Origin: Globodera rostochiensis
Lineage: Eukaryota; Nematoda; Chromadorea; Rhabditida; Heteroderidae
Reading direction: 5' to 3'
NCBI GenBank assembly: GCA_018350325.1
Contig: JAEVLN010000048.1
Span: 223,337-287,336, forward strand
DNA length: 64,000 nt
Made by a program: the position numbers and the translations under genes. This document shows, in pieces, positions 45,283-55,902 of this stretch. Under the pieces are notes generated by a model. That model was not told the DNA's origin. It did not search any database and saw nothing but the letters and a program-made list of their open reading frames with translations. Numbering within the stretch: the first letter of the stretch is position 1; each line of letters begins with the position of its first letter.

Positions 45283-47764
45283 ATGGAAGCAAAATCGCAG
45301 AATGGTGAATTTGCTGCAACAAGTGACGAGCAACTGGAGGACGGACAAAAATTCAAATGTTGCTTTTGTCTCAATGCCAAAATAAAGGCAAATTTGTTAA
45401 TAATACAGAATTTTAGAAACTTGTCCTTAAGGCAATAATTAAAAATTTTTCCTCTGTAAATCACAAACTCAAGGTCGGCCTGTATTGTAGGGAATTTTGA
45501 TGTATTTATGGTTAACCCCTAACGTTTCCAAAACTACAGAAAGCGACTCTCGGCGTTGCGGTTGTCTCCTCATTTTTTATCATCAGCAACTTAATAGTGA
45601 AGATCGTTGGCTATTCCGAAATTGGATGGAATTTTGAGCTTCTGTTTCTGTTCGTTGATGGGGTCGCTGTGCTCTCAATGATCTACGGACTGTACGCTGA
45701 GAACGCTTCGTTCCTTCAACCATTTGTTGTGCTCAGCGTAATATTTGAAAATATATTTTTAAATCCGAAGGAAATTTTTTTTTTAAATTTTGAATGATTA
45801 AAATTTTAAATGTATGTTTTGGGTAAAAAAAAATTCGTAGAACACGAATCCGACTCGGATTTTGCGAATGTCGAACACCGAACCCGAATTCGAAGCTTTT
45901 TTTTGTTGAGTTCGACCACGTTAACAATTGAATTGTTTTCTCATTATTACAAACGTTTTTGTGCATTTTTTTGGAGGTTTTAACTAGAGTTGTTGGCGGT
46001 CGGTTAAGCGAACCGAAACCGAAAACCGGCTTTTTTGACCCAAAAACCGAAACCGAAAGCCGGGGGTCGTAAAACCGGCCTAACCGAAAACCTGGGGTAC
46101 CGGTTTATCGGTTTTTTCTGTTTGAAAAATAACCCCTAATGGTGGGATTTTATGGGGATCCGATGATGAGAAGGCTGGTGTAGTGGTGAGTGGTGTAGGA
46201 ACTGAACTGTGGTGGGAGTAGGTTCAGATCCGGTCTGTGTTGATTGTTTTTTCAAACCCCCTCTGAACTTTACGGTGTGTAAAGAATTCCAAAAGTTTTT
46301 TATATTCACAATTTTTTTTAATTAAATAAAATTCACAAGTGTGATTGGACGAATTCACTGTAAAAAATGAAAACTTGAGTGACCCCGACTGTATAGTTTA
46401 TTTTTTTCGGTATGCATCTCTGGTGACGAAGCAAATAATTGAAATTTAATTTTATTTTTGTAAAATTGTGGGCCAATTTTCTTAACCAATTCGTTAAATT
46501 TAAAAAAATTCCCGGACTTTTATCACCTCCTAAAAAGGTCAAAAATGACCCGGATTTTTAAATTTTTGGCCGAAAATCTGTTAACAAATTGAGTCAAAAA
46601 TTCAAAATTTTCTCGGCGGCGCCTATTGGTACCGCCGACGCCCCCCACCCTCCTATCCCGCCTCAAAAGAAAAATGGGCCTAAATAGAGCCACTAACAGG
46701 GCCTTAGCCAGGAAAAGTTTTCGGGGCAACAAAAAAAAGTCGTGGGGGGGGCATTTCGGGGGGTTTATAACGTTTCTTACGCAAATTTCAAAATTTTTTA
46801 AAGTTTTTAGAAATGGAAGCAGTCCGACAATCTCCGATCGCCGGGAAAATTTTTGGGATTTTTGTTAATAAACTTGGCAAAATTACGCATTTTCGGAGTT
46901 TCGGGAAATTTTTCAAAAAAAAAATGTTTACGTAAAAGTGGAGGGGATGCCCAGCGGGGAAATTTTACAAAAATGGTAATATTTGTTAAGAAAATTGAAG
47001 CAAAAGCTCAGAAAGATGTGATAAATTTATTTCAAAAATTCTTTTTTTCTCAACATTGATTTTTAAAACTGAATTCGTCCAAAAAAAATAAAAATAAAAT
47101 TTGCCAAAAACCGTTTTTGGTTTTCGGTTAACCGGGTGTCGGCCAAAAACCGAAACCGGGGGTCGGTAAACCGGCCTAACCGAAAACCGGTACCCCCGGT
47201 TTAAAACCGACCGCCCACAACCCTAGTTTTAACCTTTTTCTGTTTATGCATAAATTATTTTTTACGTGCCTAAAATTTCGAAAAATTGTTCGAATTCGGG
47301 CTAGGGTTCGACATAGGTGTAATGCGAGCTCGGATTCGTGTTCCTCGCATTATTTTACCGTAGGAAACACACTTCTTAAATTTAAAAAAAATTCCGTCGG
47401 GACCCCAATTCTCTACCATTACCTATTTGAAGACATCCCTCACAAATCAGATAATCACTATATCATTAATGATGTTGCTGGCAACGTACCTTGGCACGGC
47501 TATGGTTAACCCCAATTCGTGGGCGAGTCAAGAGTTGGAGTTGGAACTGAACAAGCGACTTTCGGATGCCGCCAAGCGGATGAAGCTGGAATTTAAATTC
47601 AGTTGGTCAAATGCAATTTATATCCATCAAACCGAAATCATTTAGTTGTTTCTCTGGTCGCAACGCTGGCTTTTTTCGGGATATTTATTTCAATATTTAT
47701 TCATTTGTTTTTTGTGTGCCTAACCGTCCAATGCGCCAAACATTTTAGAAAAAATCGTAGTTGA
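45283..47764 (+). CDS. Four-helix membrane protein with CCFC motif, 196 aa
   Basis: Exons 45283-45387, 45540-45737, 47433-47601 and 47646-47764 join with matching phases. The N-terminus is acidic (MEAKSQNGEFAATSDEQLED) then KFKCCFCLNAKIK. Four hydrophobic helices follow: LGVAVVSSFFIISNLIV, LLFLFVDGVAVLSMIYGLY, IITISLMMLLATYLGTAM and LVATLAFFGIFISIFIHLFF; the tail is QCAKHFRKNRS. The layout (short Cys-rich head, four helices) resembles the nematode LAPTM-like/DUF7027-type membrane proteins, but I assign no function. Intron 1 is GC-AG (ATAAAG/GCAAAT). Intron 2 is about 1.7 kb and contains the TIR element at 45985-47225 plus half-MITEs on both sides. Confidence 0.65.
45985..47225. mobile_element. 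1.24-kb non-autonomous TIR element with 8-bp target duplication
   Basis: Left terminus TAGAGTTGTTGGCGGTCGGT; right terminus, reverse-complemented, TAGGGTTGTGGGCGGTCGGT. The element is flanked on both sides by the 8-bp direct repeat GTTTTAAC (45977-45984 and 47226-47233). TIR start TAG and an 8-bp duplication are typical of the hAT superfamily. Subterminal regions iterate 'aaaaaccgaaaccg' words and their mirror. The interior holds a tRNA-like segment (46165-46240), the CGGCGGCGCC palindrome (46614) and no transposase. Confidence 0.85.
46165..46240 (+). other. tRNA-derived SINE-like segment
   Basis: An A-box-like 'tggtgtagtggtgagtgg' followed 30-40 nt later by a B-box-like 'ggttcagatccgg', in tRNA order and spacing. 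No acceptor-stem pairing, so not a functional tRNA. Similar A/B pairs occur reversed at about 33965-34020 and, with a different core, at 48848-48930. Confidence 0.45.
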
Positions 47765-47824
47765 TAAACGATACAGTCCAAGCGGTATTTTTTTCACTAC
47801 TGCGAATGGTGACAAGATTTTACG

Positions 47825-48235
47825 GTAATAATAGTATAGCTGGTCCCCCCCCCCCATTTAAAAAAAAAATACAATTTTTTTTTCAAAGTTGATAAAAAGG
47901 TGTTTTTAGGGGTTTCCGGGGTGTAGAATCCGAATATGGCATCCATTTCGATCAATTCCGAACCCCGGACCCGAATTCGAACAAGTCTTCAAAAATTTAC
48001 ATTTTTTCAAAATTTTTTTTTGGCCTCAAAATCATTCGAAAAGCACAAACTTACGACGAAAAGGCAAGTAATGATCGAATTTATGGTTTTTGAATGATTT
48101 TGAGACCAACATTGATTTTTTGGAAAATTTTGAATCTTTGAAAAATTGTTCGAATTCGGGTCCGGGATTCGGAATTGGTCGAAATAAATGCCAGATTCGG
48201 ATTCTACGCCCCGAAAACCCCTAAAAACTCCTACT
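47825..48235. mobile_element. Foldback MITE, family A copy
   Basis: Left end 'cggtaataatagtatagctg' and a C-run, then 'caaagttgataaaaaggtgt', 'gtagaatccgaat' and 'gaaccccggacccgaattcg'. The mirror half (aattcgggtccgggattcgg, 'gattctacgccccgaaaacc') ends near 48230. The centre reads gcacaaacttacgacgaaaa. Confidence 0.8.
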
Positions 48236-49950
48236 TTACCTCGAGACTCGAGCCCGAGCCCGATACTTTACCTCGAGTCCGAGACCCAAAAAACTCGAGA
48301 TTTTTCTCGAGTCGATACTCGATATCGAGACTTTTTTTCGTAAAATTTTTAATTACTTCAAAAATGTCATAATTTGCTAAGATAACATCAATTTTAGACC
48401 AAATCTAATGATTTTATCATGATTTTGCCTAAAAATAATCGGTTTAAAGTAAAGATGGTGTGCCCAGGCACGTATTTAGCATTTTGGGGTTACCGAAAAA
48501 AGTCGATTTTTAGGTGTATATTTTAGGGTTTTATTGCATTTTCCTAAGCAATTTTTTCCGAAAATTTTTGTATTTAGGGGGTGTATTTTTCCCTTTTTAT
48601 TGCGTTTTTGATTAAGAAATTTCCCAATATGCAAATTTTTTTGAGAATTCTGCTTAACTTCTGGGGGGGGGGAGCTCGGCGGTGCCGATAGGGCCGCCGA
48701 GAAAATTTTGAATTTTTTACTAAATTTGTTAAAAGATTTAAACCAAAATTTTTAAAACAAGGTTTTCTGAGTGATGTGTTTTGTTTTTTGACTATAAATC
48801 TGTAAAAAAGAGTAATTAAGAATTTAATTAAAAGAATATAAAAGGGTGTTCCACTCGGGGATAGAACCTATGATATGGAAAATACGAAACAGAGTTTAAC
48901 CAACAAGCCACAGGAGATTTAAGGAAAGCGTTGTACAAAAGATATTAATTATGCATTTTTTAAATATTTAAGCTCAGAATTCTGTGATGAATTTTCACCA
49001 AAAATGCCATCTTTACCAGTGCAAAGTCTCGAAAATCGGGACTAAATACGCGAGACTCGAGCCCGAGACCCAAAAAACTCGAGACTTTTCTCGAGTCGAT
49101 ACTCGATATCGAGCAGGGAGGCCAAATTGCCTTATTTTTAAGGCAAATGCCATAATTTTGGGAATTTGCCTTATTGTTTGCCATATTTTCACACTTGCCA
49201 TAATTTTGCCATATTTTTGACTTTGGTAAAAATTCTCATTTTTTACGGGAAAAATGAGAATTCCCGAAAAAGTGCTCTTTGATTCTTACAATTTGAAGTT
49301 TTTGGTTGAAAATCTGTTAACAAATTGAGTAAAAAATTCAAATTTTTCTCGGCGGCGCCTATCGGCACCGCCGAACCCTTCCCCCCCAGAACTGAAGCAA
49401 AATTCTCAAAAAAACAAATGCTTTTTTGAAAATTCCTTAAGAAAACTGCCATAAAAATGCCATATTTTTGACCCCTCGATGCCATAAAAATGCCATATTT
49501 TTGGAGCCGGTTGCCATATTTTACCGCAGTTGAGTTGGCCTCCCTGATATCGAGACTCTCGTGCAGCACTAATCTATACTTTACCCATGCCATTTCTATT
49601 TGTTGAATTGGTGTGTAGGAATAAACTAATATCGTCGAGTCAACCGTCGGCGATTTGAACTGTTTCCCTAAAAATCTCGGCTCTATTTATCTCTGCCCTT
49701 CAACCAGTGAAAGCATTGAAAATAGTCATAAAAAAGTTCGGATATAATCCTTCAAGATTAGAAAAAAAATTGTCACAAATATTAGATGCGTTTGATGATT
49801 GAATGGTTTAATCGGCTATACCCAGCTGATCTAGAAGAACCGATGTTAAATGTGCTTAATGCCGCCCAGAATTTGTTTCCTAACAAATGTTGTCTTGAGT
49901 CCGTCTTACATATAACAGAGTAATTCTTTCTCCATCCTCCTCCATCCTTC
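48235..49950. repeat. Dense repeat interval, no gene
   Basis: Holds an iterated 'cgagactcgagcccgag' palindromic block (48240-48335) with its partner at 49045-49115, the CGGCGGTGCC palindrome at 48675 and 49350, a tRNA-like segment (minus, 48930-48848), and a TIR-like pair beginning 'ggaggccaaattgccttatt' (49115) and ending 'aactcaactgcggtaaaata' on the opposite strand (near 49515-49545), with iterated 'gccatatttt' words between them. Confidence 0.6.
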
Positions 49951-49954
49951 GCGG

Positions 49955-52900
49955 TCATTTGTTGTTCTCCACCATACGCCGAAGACTTTCATAGTTATTG
50001 CCCTCGATGGTTTGCTGAATAATTGTTCCTATCAATTTAATCGATTAGTAAACGCACAATTTTCTGTCCGTTCTTGAAAAAGATGAATGTTGGCATTACC
50101 TAATTTGTGTAATTTTAAAATAAAAATGGAATAAGAACAGCAGGAATTTATATCGTATACCGGAGTGACTCATTTGTAGATCCTCCCGTATACATTATAT
50201 ATCAATCGATGCCTCTCGTCGAGCTTAGTACGAATAAACAGGAATTTGCTCCGCTTTACTCTCAGCCAGAGCCCGTAGAAAAATATTCCCTTGATTTGGG
50301 GGGAAAAAGTCCCCCAATTCGTAAAAAAAGAAATTCCGTTGTTTTTGAGGGAAACTTCCCCTGAAATCGAGGGTCTATAAAAAGTTGGAAGAAGGTCAAG
50401 AAGCTGAATGCTTATTGTTAGGGTCACGATTTATATGGAAATCTATATTTTTTTTTGCGCACTTGGAACAGCGATGCCATAAGTAATGTTTTTAGCTTTG
50501 ATTGGAGCTTCTAGAGCCCATTTTATAATCCATATTTTTCCATATTCGCGATTTTTATCCATATTTCGCCATTTTTCAAAAATTCCTTAACAAAAATGCA
50601 ATAAACACGAAAAATACACCCCTAAAGATCGACTTTTTAAAAATTTTCAAAAAATGCAGACTTTTCGCGACTAAAAATTCTGCCACCAAATTATTTTCAA
50701 AATTTTTTTTTCTGAAATGCCTTTTAATTTGCATAAAAAATTTTTTATTTTTCTCATAACAATAGTCGGGCTGGTCCTCCCATTTTTTGAAATTTTTTTT
50801 CAAAGTTGATAAAAAGGTGTTTCTAGGGTTATACAAGGGCGTAGAATCCGAATCTGACCTCCAGTTGACCAATTTCGAATTCCGGACCCGAATTCGAACA
50901 ATTTTTTAAAGATTCAAAATTTTCCAAAAATCAATGTTGGCCTCAAAATCATTCGAAAAGCACAAACTTACAACGAAAAGGCAAGTAATGATCGAATTTA
51001 TGGTTTTTGAATGATTTTGTGGCCAACATTGATTTTTGGAAAATTTTGAATCTTTGAAAATTGTTCGAATTCGGGTCCGGGATTCGGGATTGGTCGAAAT
51101 AATGTCATATTCGTATTCTACGCCCCCGAAAAATCTTGCTTATTTTTTGCTATATTTGAAAAAAATTTTATCCATATTTCGTCCATATTTTGCAATTTTT
51201 CTTCATATGTATTTTATGGCCATATTTCGAGATTTTTATCCATATAAATCGTGGCCCTACTTATTATGCAAAGACAACAATGAGAAAAAAAAACCACAAT
51301 TTCAACCAAAAATCTGTTGTTTCATCTGAAAACCAAACACAAGGGCAATCGGAAATTTTGGCATTTTATTATGTTTTCTAAAATTTTTTGGTATTGTACA
51401 AATTTTTGGGTTTAGCCAGACCAAAAAATACCAATACCAAAAAATGACCAATACTTTTGACCAAATATTGTTTGGTCCAAATTCACGGTCTCTAGTATTT
51501 ACCTAACTCGCTACACTCAACTCTACTTTTTTTTCAAGTCCCTATAACTTTTTTCAAAGTTAAATAAATCAAAGATTTTTATATCATTCAAAAGCTTACA
51601 ATTAGTAGAAGCTATCGACAAGCAAAAGCTAAGCGATTGGACTCAAAGATTTTTATATCATTCAAAAGCTTACAATTAGTAGAAGCTATCGACAAGCAAA
51701 AGCTAAGCGATTGGACAAATTGAAAAAAGTTACGGCTAAAGAAATCAAATTTTAAGCTTTACTGGCCATAACTTTTTTGAAATTTGTCCAATCGCTTAGC
51801 TTTGGCTAGCTTTTCCCCTAAGCTTTCGAATGATATCAAAAATCATGGATTTAGTTGACTTTGAAAAAAGTTATAGGAACAATTGGGGGGTTCGTCCGTC
51901 CGTCACACGGCTGTAGGTTTGCCACTTTTGGTGAACTGTAACTTTGCTAATACAGAACCGCGCAAAATTTCTTGGATATTCGTATTCAGCTCGACCGTAG
52001 GGATCGATTGATAAAAATATAATGTATGCGGATCTGATCGCTCCTGTATAAGATTTAAACACCATAGTATTTTACATTTATACTATAGAGCGCCGCAATT
52101 GTTTCCTGTAATAGTCAACTGATATTAGTAACGTATAAAATTAAGCGATAGTTACGTGCTCGTCCACATCGATGCCAATGTAAATTGGTTCAGGGTATTC
52201 AACAGCAAGCTTCTGAACAGAAATGGTGATTTGGACAAATAGATAAAATCGGCATGTCTGTACCAGGGATGTCAATCGCTATCGCGCGATAGTTATCGCA
52301 TTTATCGCCCTTTTTGGGCATATCGCTATCGCATTGGGAAATGGGTTTATCGCTAATCGCATGTCGCTATCGCATTGGGAAATGAGTTTATCGCCGATCG
52401 CATATCGCTATCGCATTTCATGCAATAACGCGCGATATTACACCCCCCTAACGATTGGAATTTTATTTTAAAATAATGTTAGAATGCCGGAAATTTTATG
52501 CTATTTTTTTAACTCTGGTCAATTCCATTAGAAAAATAGCTTAATTTCTCATACACAATATTTTTCTGAGAAAAGAAAATTATGAAACTGCTCGATTTGA
52601 CGCATTTATTAGTTCCCCTATTCTCACCCCTGTCAAGCTGACTAATCGTCAGAAAGCGGAAGTCGAGGCATGTAACGATTCAAAATCCACTCGAAAGTAA
52701 TAAAAATTCAGGGTAAATGAGTATTTGCGAGAGGCAAAAATAGGTCGTTCAGGCAGTTCATACAAATATTGGAAATTATCGCTATCGCGCGATAGTTATC
52801 GCATTTATCGCCCTTTTTGGGCATATCGTCAACCGCATATCGCTATCGCATTGGGAAATGAGTTTATCGCCAATCGCATATCGCTATTGCGTTAGAAAAT

Positions 52901-54027
52901 TTGATATCGCTTATCGCATATCGCCGATCGCTTTTTTTTCCTGGCACGATTGACATCCTTGGTCTGTACTACATATTTATATCAGGATGGCAGGAACCCG
53001 AAATTTAAACAGAGCTCCAATCGAAATTTCTTAAAAAAGTACATAAACACCAAAAAATGTTTAGTGCTCAAAGTACATTTACTAAGAATAAAAAAATTGG
53101 GAAACGGGACTAAAAATGGCAAAAAATAAGCACTTTTTCCTTAATTTTCAGATTTGAATTGGTTCAAAAACTGGTTTAAACCCAAAATCCGATAATTGAA
53201 GGTCATATTCGTGTTTCTCGGCCCAAATTATCTCTAGAAATGTGTTTTAAATGTTTTGGTTGGGGGGTCCTATTAGTCTAGAGAATTGCGCACCAGCAAA
53301 AAAAAAATTGAGAATTGCGCACTAAAAATTGCGCACCCAACACGGAGGATTGGGAAAATATGCATCTGAGCTCCCAGGCACTCAAAACCACTTTTATAGG
53401 TTTTTAGGGGCTGAAACGTGCGCAATTCTCCGAAAACTGTCGGTGCGCAATTCTCCGGCCCCCGTCCTATAACCCACAAATACCAAATTTGGTTCCAGCC
53501 TCATATCTGGTAACGGATTTCAGTCTCTTCGTAATCCGTAAGAACAGGGTTCGTATACGTCCTTGAATGGCAAAGACAGTCCTTAAAAACCTACATTCGT
53601 CCTTAAAATATAGAAAATGCCCTTATACAAGCCATTTGGGCAAGAATAGTGTGTTTTAAGTTGGAGAAATAAAATTTTAATTGTCCTTGGATTTTATAAA
53701 TTGGCCCGTTGTGTCCTTGGAATCAAATATTTTATCCTTGGATCTAATGCTTTTCAGATACGAACCCTGCATAAGAATTATAACTATAAAAAACACATTG
53801 AATTTAGGTCCCATTTGTCGACAAGGGCCACACCTTAAATTACGTGATAAAATATTAAATATTAAGTTAAAAAAAAATCTACCATGTTGCGAAAAAATCA
53901 ATCACAACAAGTTTCTCGCCAGCATTAGCAAGTATTCCATCTAATTCCTCCTGAGAAAAATGGAAATAGTCTCAGCTTCAATAGAATATATAAGCGACAC
54001 CTTAGTTTTTGGATGCAGAATTGTCAT
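49955..54027 (-). CDS. trx: Thioredoxin split by a 3.5-kb intron
   Basis: Minus-strand exons 54027-54001, 53950-53883, 53833-53797, 50253-50194, 50099-50054 and 50028-49955 join in phase to about 103 aa. The start is MTILHPKTK, then ANAGEKLVVIDFFAT and the active site W/CGPCRQMGPKF, with the Trp codon split by an intron. FLFIRTKLDERH is followed by VMPTFIFFKNGQKI with the cis-Pro (MPT), then EGNNYESLRRMVENNK. The WCGPC dithiol reduces protein disulfides in the cytosol; there is no signal peptide. Intron 3 (53796-50254) is packed with repeats. Between CGPC and MPTF about ten residues fewer than usual are present, so a small exon may be missed inside intron 3. The last intron is only 25 nt as modelled, which is doubtful. 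Confidence 0.75.
50750..51135. mobile_element. Foldback MITE, family A copy (in thioredoxin intron)
   Basis: 'caatagtcgggctggtcctc' then a T-run, 'tcaaagttgataaaaaggtg', 'gtagaatccgaatctgacct' and 'gacccgaattcgaac', with the mirror half ending 'attctacgcccccgaaaaat'. The outer right end is eroded. Confidence 0.75.
51538..51876. mobile_element. Foldback element containing an internal tandem duplication
   Basis: 'ccctataacttttttcaaag' at 51540 pairs with 'ctttgaaaaaagttatagga' at 51859. A 75-bp segment (tttttatatcattcaaaagc ... gctaagcgattgga) is duplicated in tandem at about 51576 and 51651. Words are shared with the 34885-35265 foldback. Confidence 0.8.
52270..52945. repeat. Two direct blocks of iterated TATCGC words
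   Basis: Block 1 (52272-52435) and block 2 (52776-52930) both begin 'tcgctatcgcgcgatagtta' and continue 'tcgcatttatcgcccttttt', 'gggcatatcg', then repeat 'cgcatatcgctatcgcattg'. They flank about 340 bp of unrelated sequence. Each block contains the local palindrome TATCGCGCGATA. Confidence 0.85.
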
Positions 54028-54629
54028 TTGGCCAACGAAGTCAAGTTATGATGATGATAAGGTTAGTTGGTATGGACTTCCATTTATGAGACTTTAGGCT
54101 TACGTTGTTATGGGAACCGCAGTTTTTTCATTTTTATCTTTGGCACTTTCCTTTTGGGTATTTTCGGGCTCTCCCTCAACTCATCACCACAGCCATTCAA
54201 TTCATTCCCAATAACTTTTCACCCATATTCAAATATATCTAGACTAGAGGTGAAATATCGAAAAGCGAAACTAAAATGTTCGATTCGAAAATCGAAAGAA
54301 AAAAAAAAGTCGAAAATCGAACATTTTATTCATGTATTTAAAAAAAATATTTATTAAAATAATTTTTTAATAATATAATTTGAAATTCACAGTATTCACC
54401 TTTAAAAAATTTTGAAGGTTGTCATTTTTTGCTTCAGCGGCGGCCCTTCTTAGTGTTCAGCTTCTTAGTTAAGAAAAGTGGTCCAAAACAGCAGAAATTA
54501 GTCAAGTTTAGGCTTTTAGTGGCGGTCTGGCGGTGCCGATAGCGCCGCCGGGTTGGGATTTTTGTTAAGAAATTACATTATAATTCTCGCAAATTAAGCA
54601 TTTTGCTTCGTTTTTCGGAAAAAGAAACT

Positions 54630-55530
54630 CTGTTTGTGCCACGTGTCCGGGTTCCGACAGTCAGTAATTTCGACAGTAATCATAAATTTTAAAAACATAT
54701 TTTTAAATACATACAAATCAAAATCATGTCCGGTACTTTCGACAGTACAAAAAAGATATAGTGCATATTGCAGTATTTGTTTGCAAATTCACATTGAGAT
54801 GCTGCTGGTTGATCTCCACTCGTTTGTTATCTCGAGAATTTTGCATAAATGGGTTTTCCTTATCTGGTATTTGACCAGCAATTAAAGAATAAGGTTCCGA
54901 GCATAGTCATTTGCCTTTTTGCCCGAGTGAAATGGCTCTTGTGCGTTTCAATGAAACAAAGTCCAATCGTGGAGAATTTTGCTTTCCTACCAATCCTTTG
55001 AATAACTTTGAGAACGAATCCCGAACGGAGGAAGGGTTGGAATATTGGAGATGTCCAAGGCGGCCGCCATATTGCCCAGGGGGTGCCAGTACCCAAATTC
55101 CATGGCAACTTGCTGAGGACGGGCTCGTTTCAAAATGGGGCGTGTGACAGCAACGCCGTGTGGAACGTTCACCTTAGGGGAAATCAACGACTGACTTCTT
55201 TTGTACGAAAATTGTTAGATGGAATGTGGGCGGATAGATTAGCTGATTTTCATGCGGCGCCAGCAGATGGCATTCGTGGCCCTCATCAAATTCAAAAAGG
55301 GAAATATGTTCGTCAAGACAACAATTTGACTGCTCTTCTCGCGGATTTTAACAACCGCGAACCGCTTGCCTACCTCCGCGATGTTTCCTACCATTTGCAT
55401 TTTAAAAAAATTAAGCAAGCACAACACTATTCTATTTAACAATTTGTTTTTAAAAAAATCTAGTCACTGTCGAAATCCACTGTCGAATTTTACTGTCGAA
55501 ATTACCCAGCACCATTTGCCACGTCAGTAG
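54630..55530 (+). mobile_element. FLYWCH/MULE-like transposon remnant
   Basis: Flanked by inverted words: 'gtgccacgtg...cagtaatttcgacagta' (54635-54680) and 'tactgtcgaaattacccagc ... gccacgtcag' (55488-55530). Inside, the frame from 54930 reads MALVRFNETKSNRGEFCF and EEGLEYWRCPRRPPYC, the Trp/Cys pattern of a FLYWCH zinc finger. Another frame continues GNQRLTSFVRKLLDGMWADR and QDNNLTALLADFNNREPLAY, like the C-terminal region of nematode FLYWCH or MULE transposase-like proteins. Frame changes show it is broken. The copy at 560-860 matches its left part in inverse orientation. Confidence 0.6.
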
Positions 55531-55902
55531 CGTTTGTTAATTTGTTTAAATGATTTGGCGTTATGATTTGCACAGAATTACCTATGTCCTTTTTAATCGG
55601 CTAACCGGCCCGAAGCCCCCCCCCCCCGTTCGGTCTTAATTAACGCCCGAATTCTCCTCGAACTCTAATATTTAATGAGCAATTCTTTTTTTGATGGTGA
55701 ACAATTCTTCGGCAACTGTAGATATAAAGCTTGGCGTCCACAAAAGCAAAGATAATGAACTCAATGAAAATAAAGTCTCTTATGAGCTGAAAACTGAATT
55801 AGGTATTTGCATTTCATTTAATAACCATTTTGTAAATTCTATGCTTAAGTATGTATTGACTACAAAGAGGAAAACAAAAAGGATTATTTTCATACGGAAA
55901 AG

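Noticed and set aside
53273..53479. Minus-strand 68-codon frame
   Set aside because: Lies in repeat-like 'gaattgcgcac' words within the thioredoxin intron; no homology or splice support.
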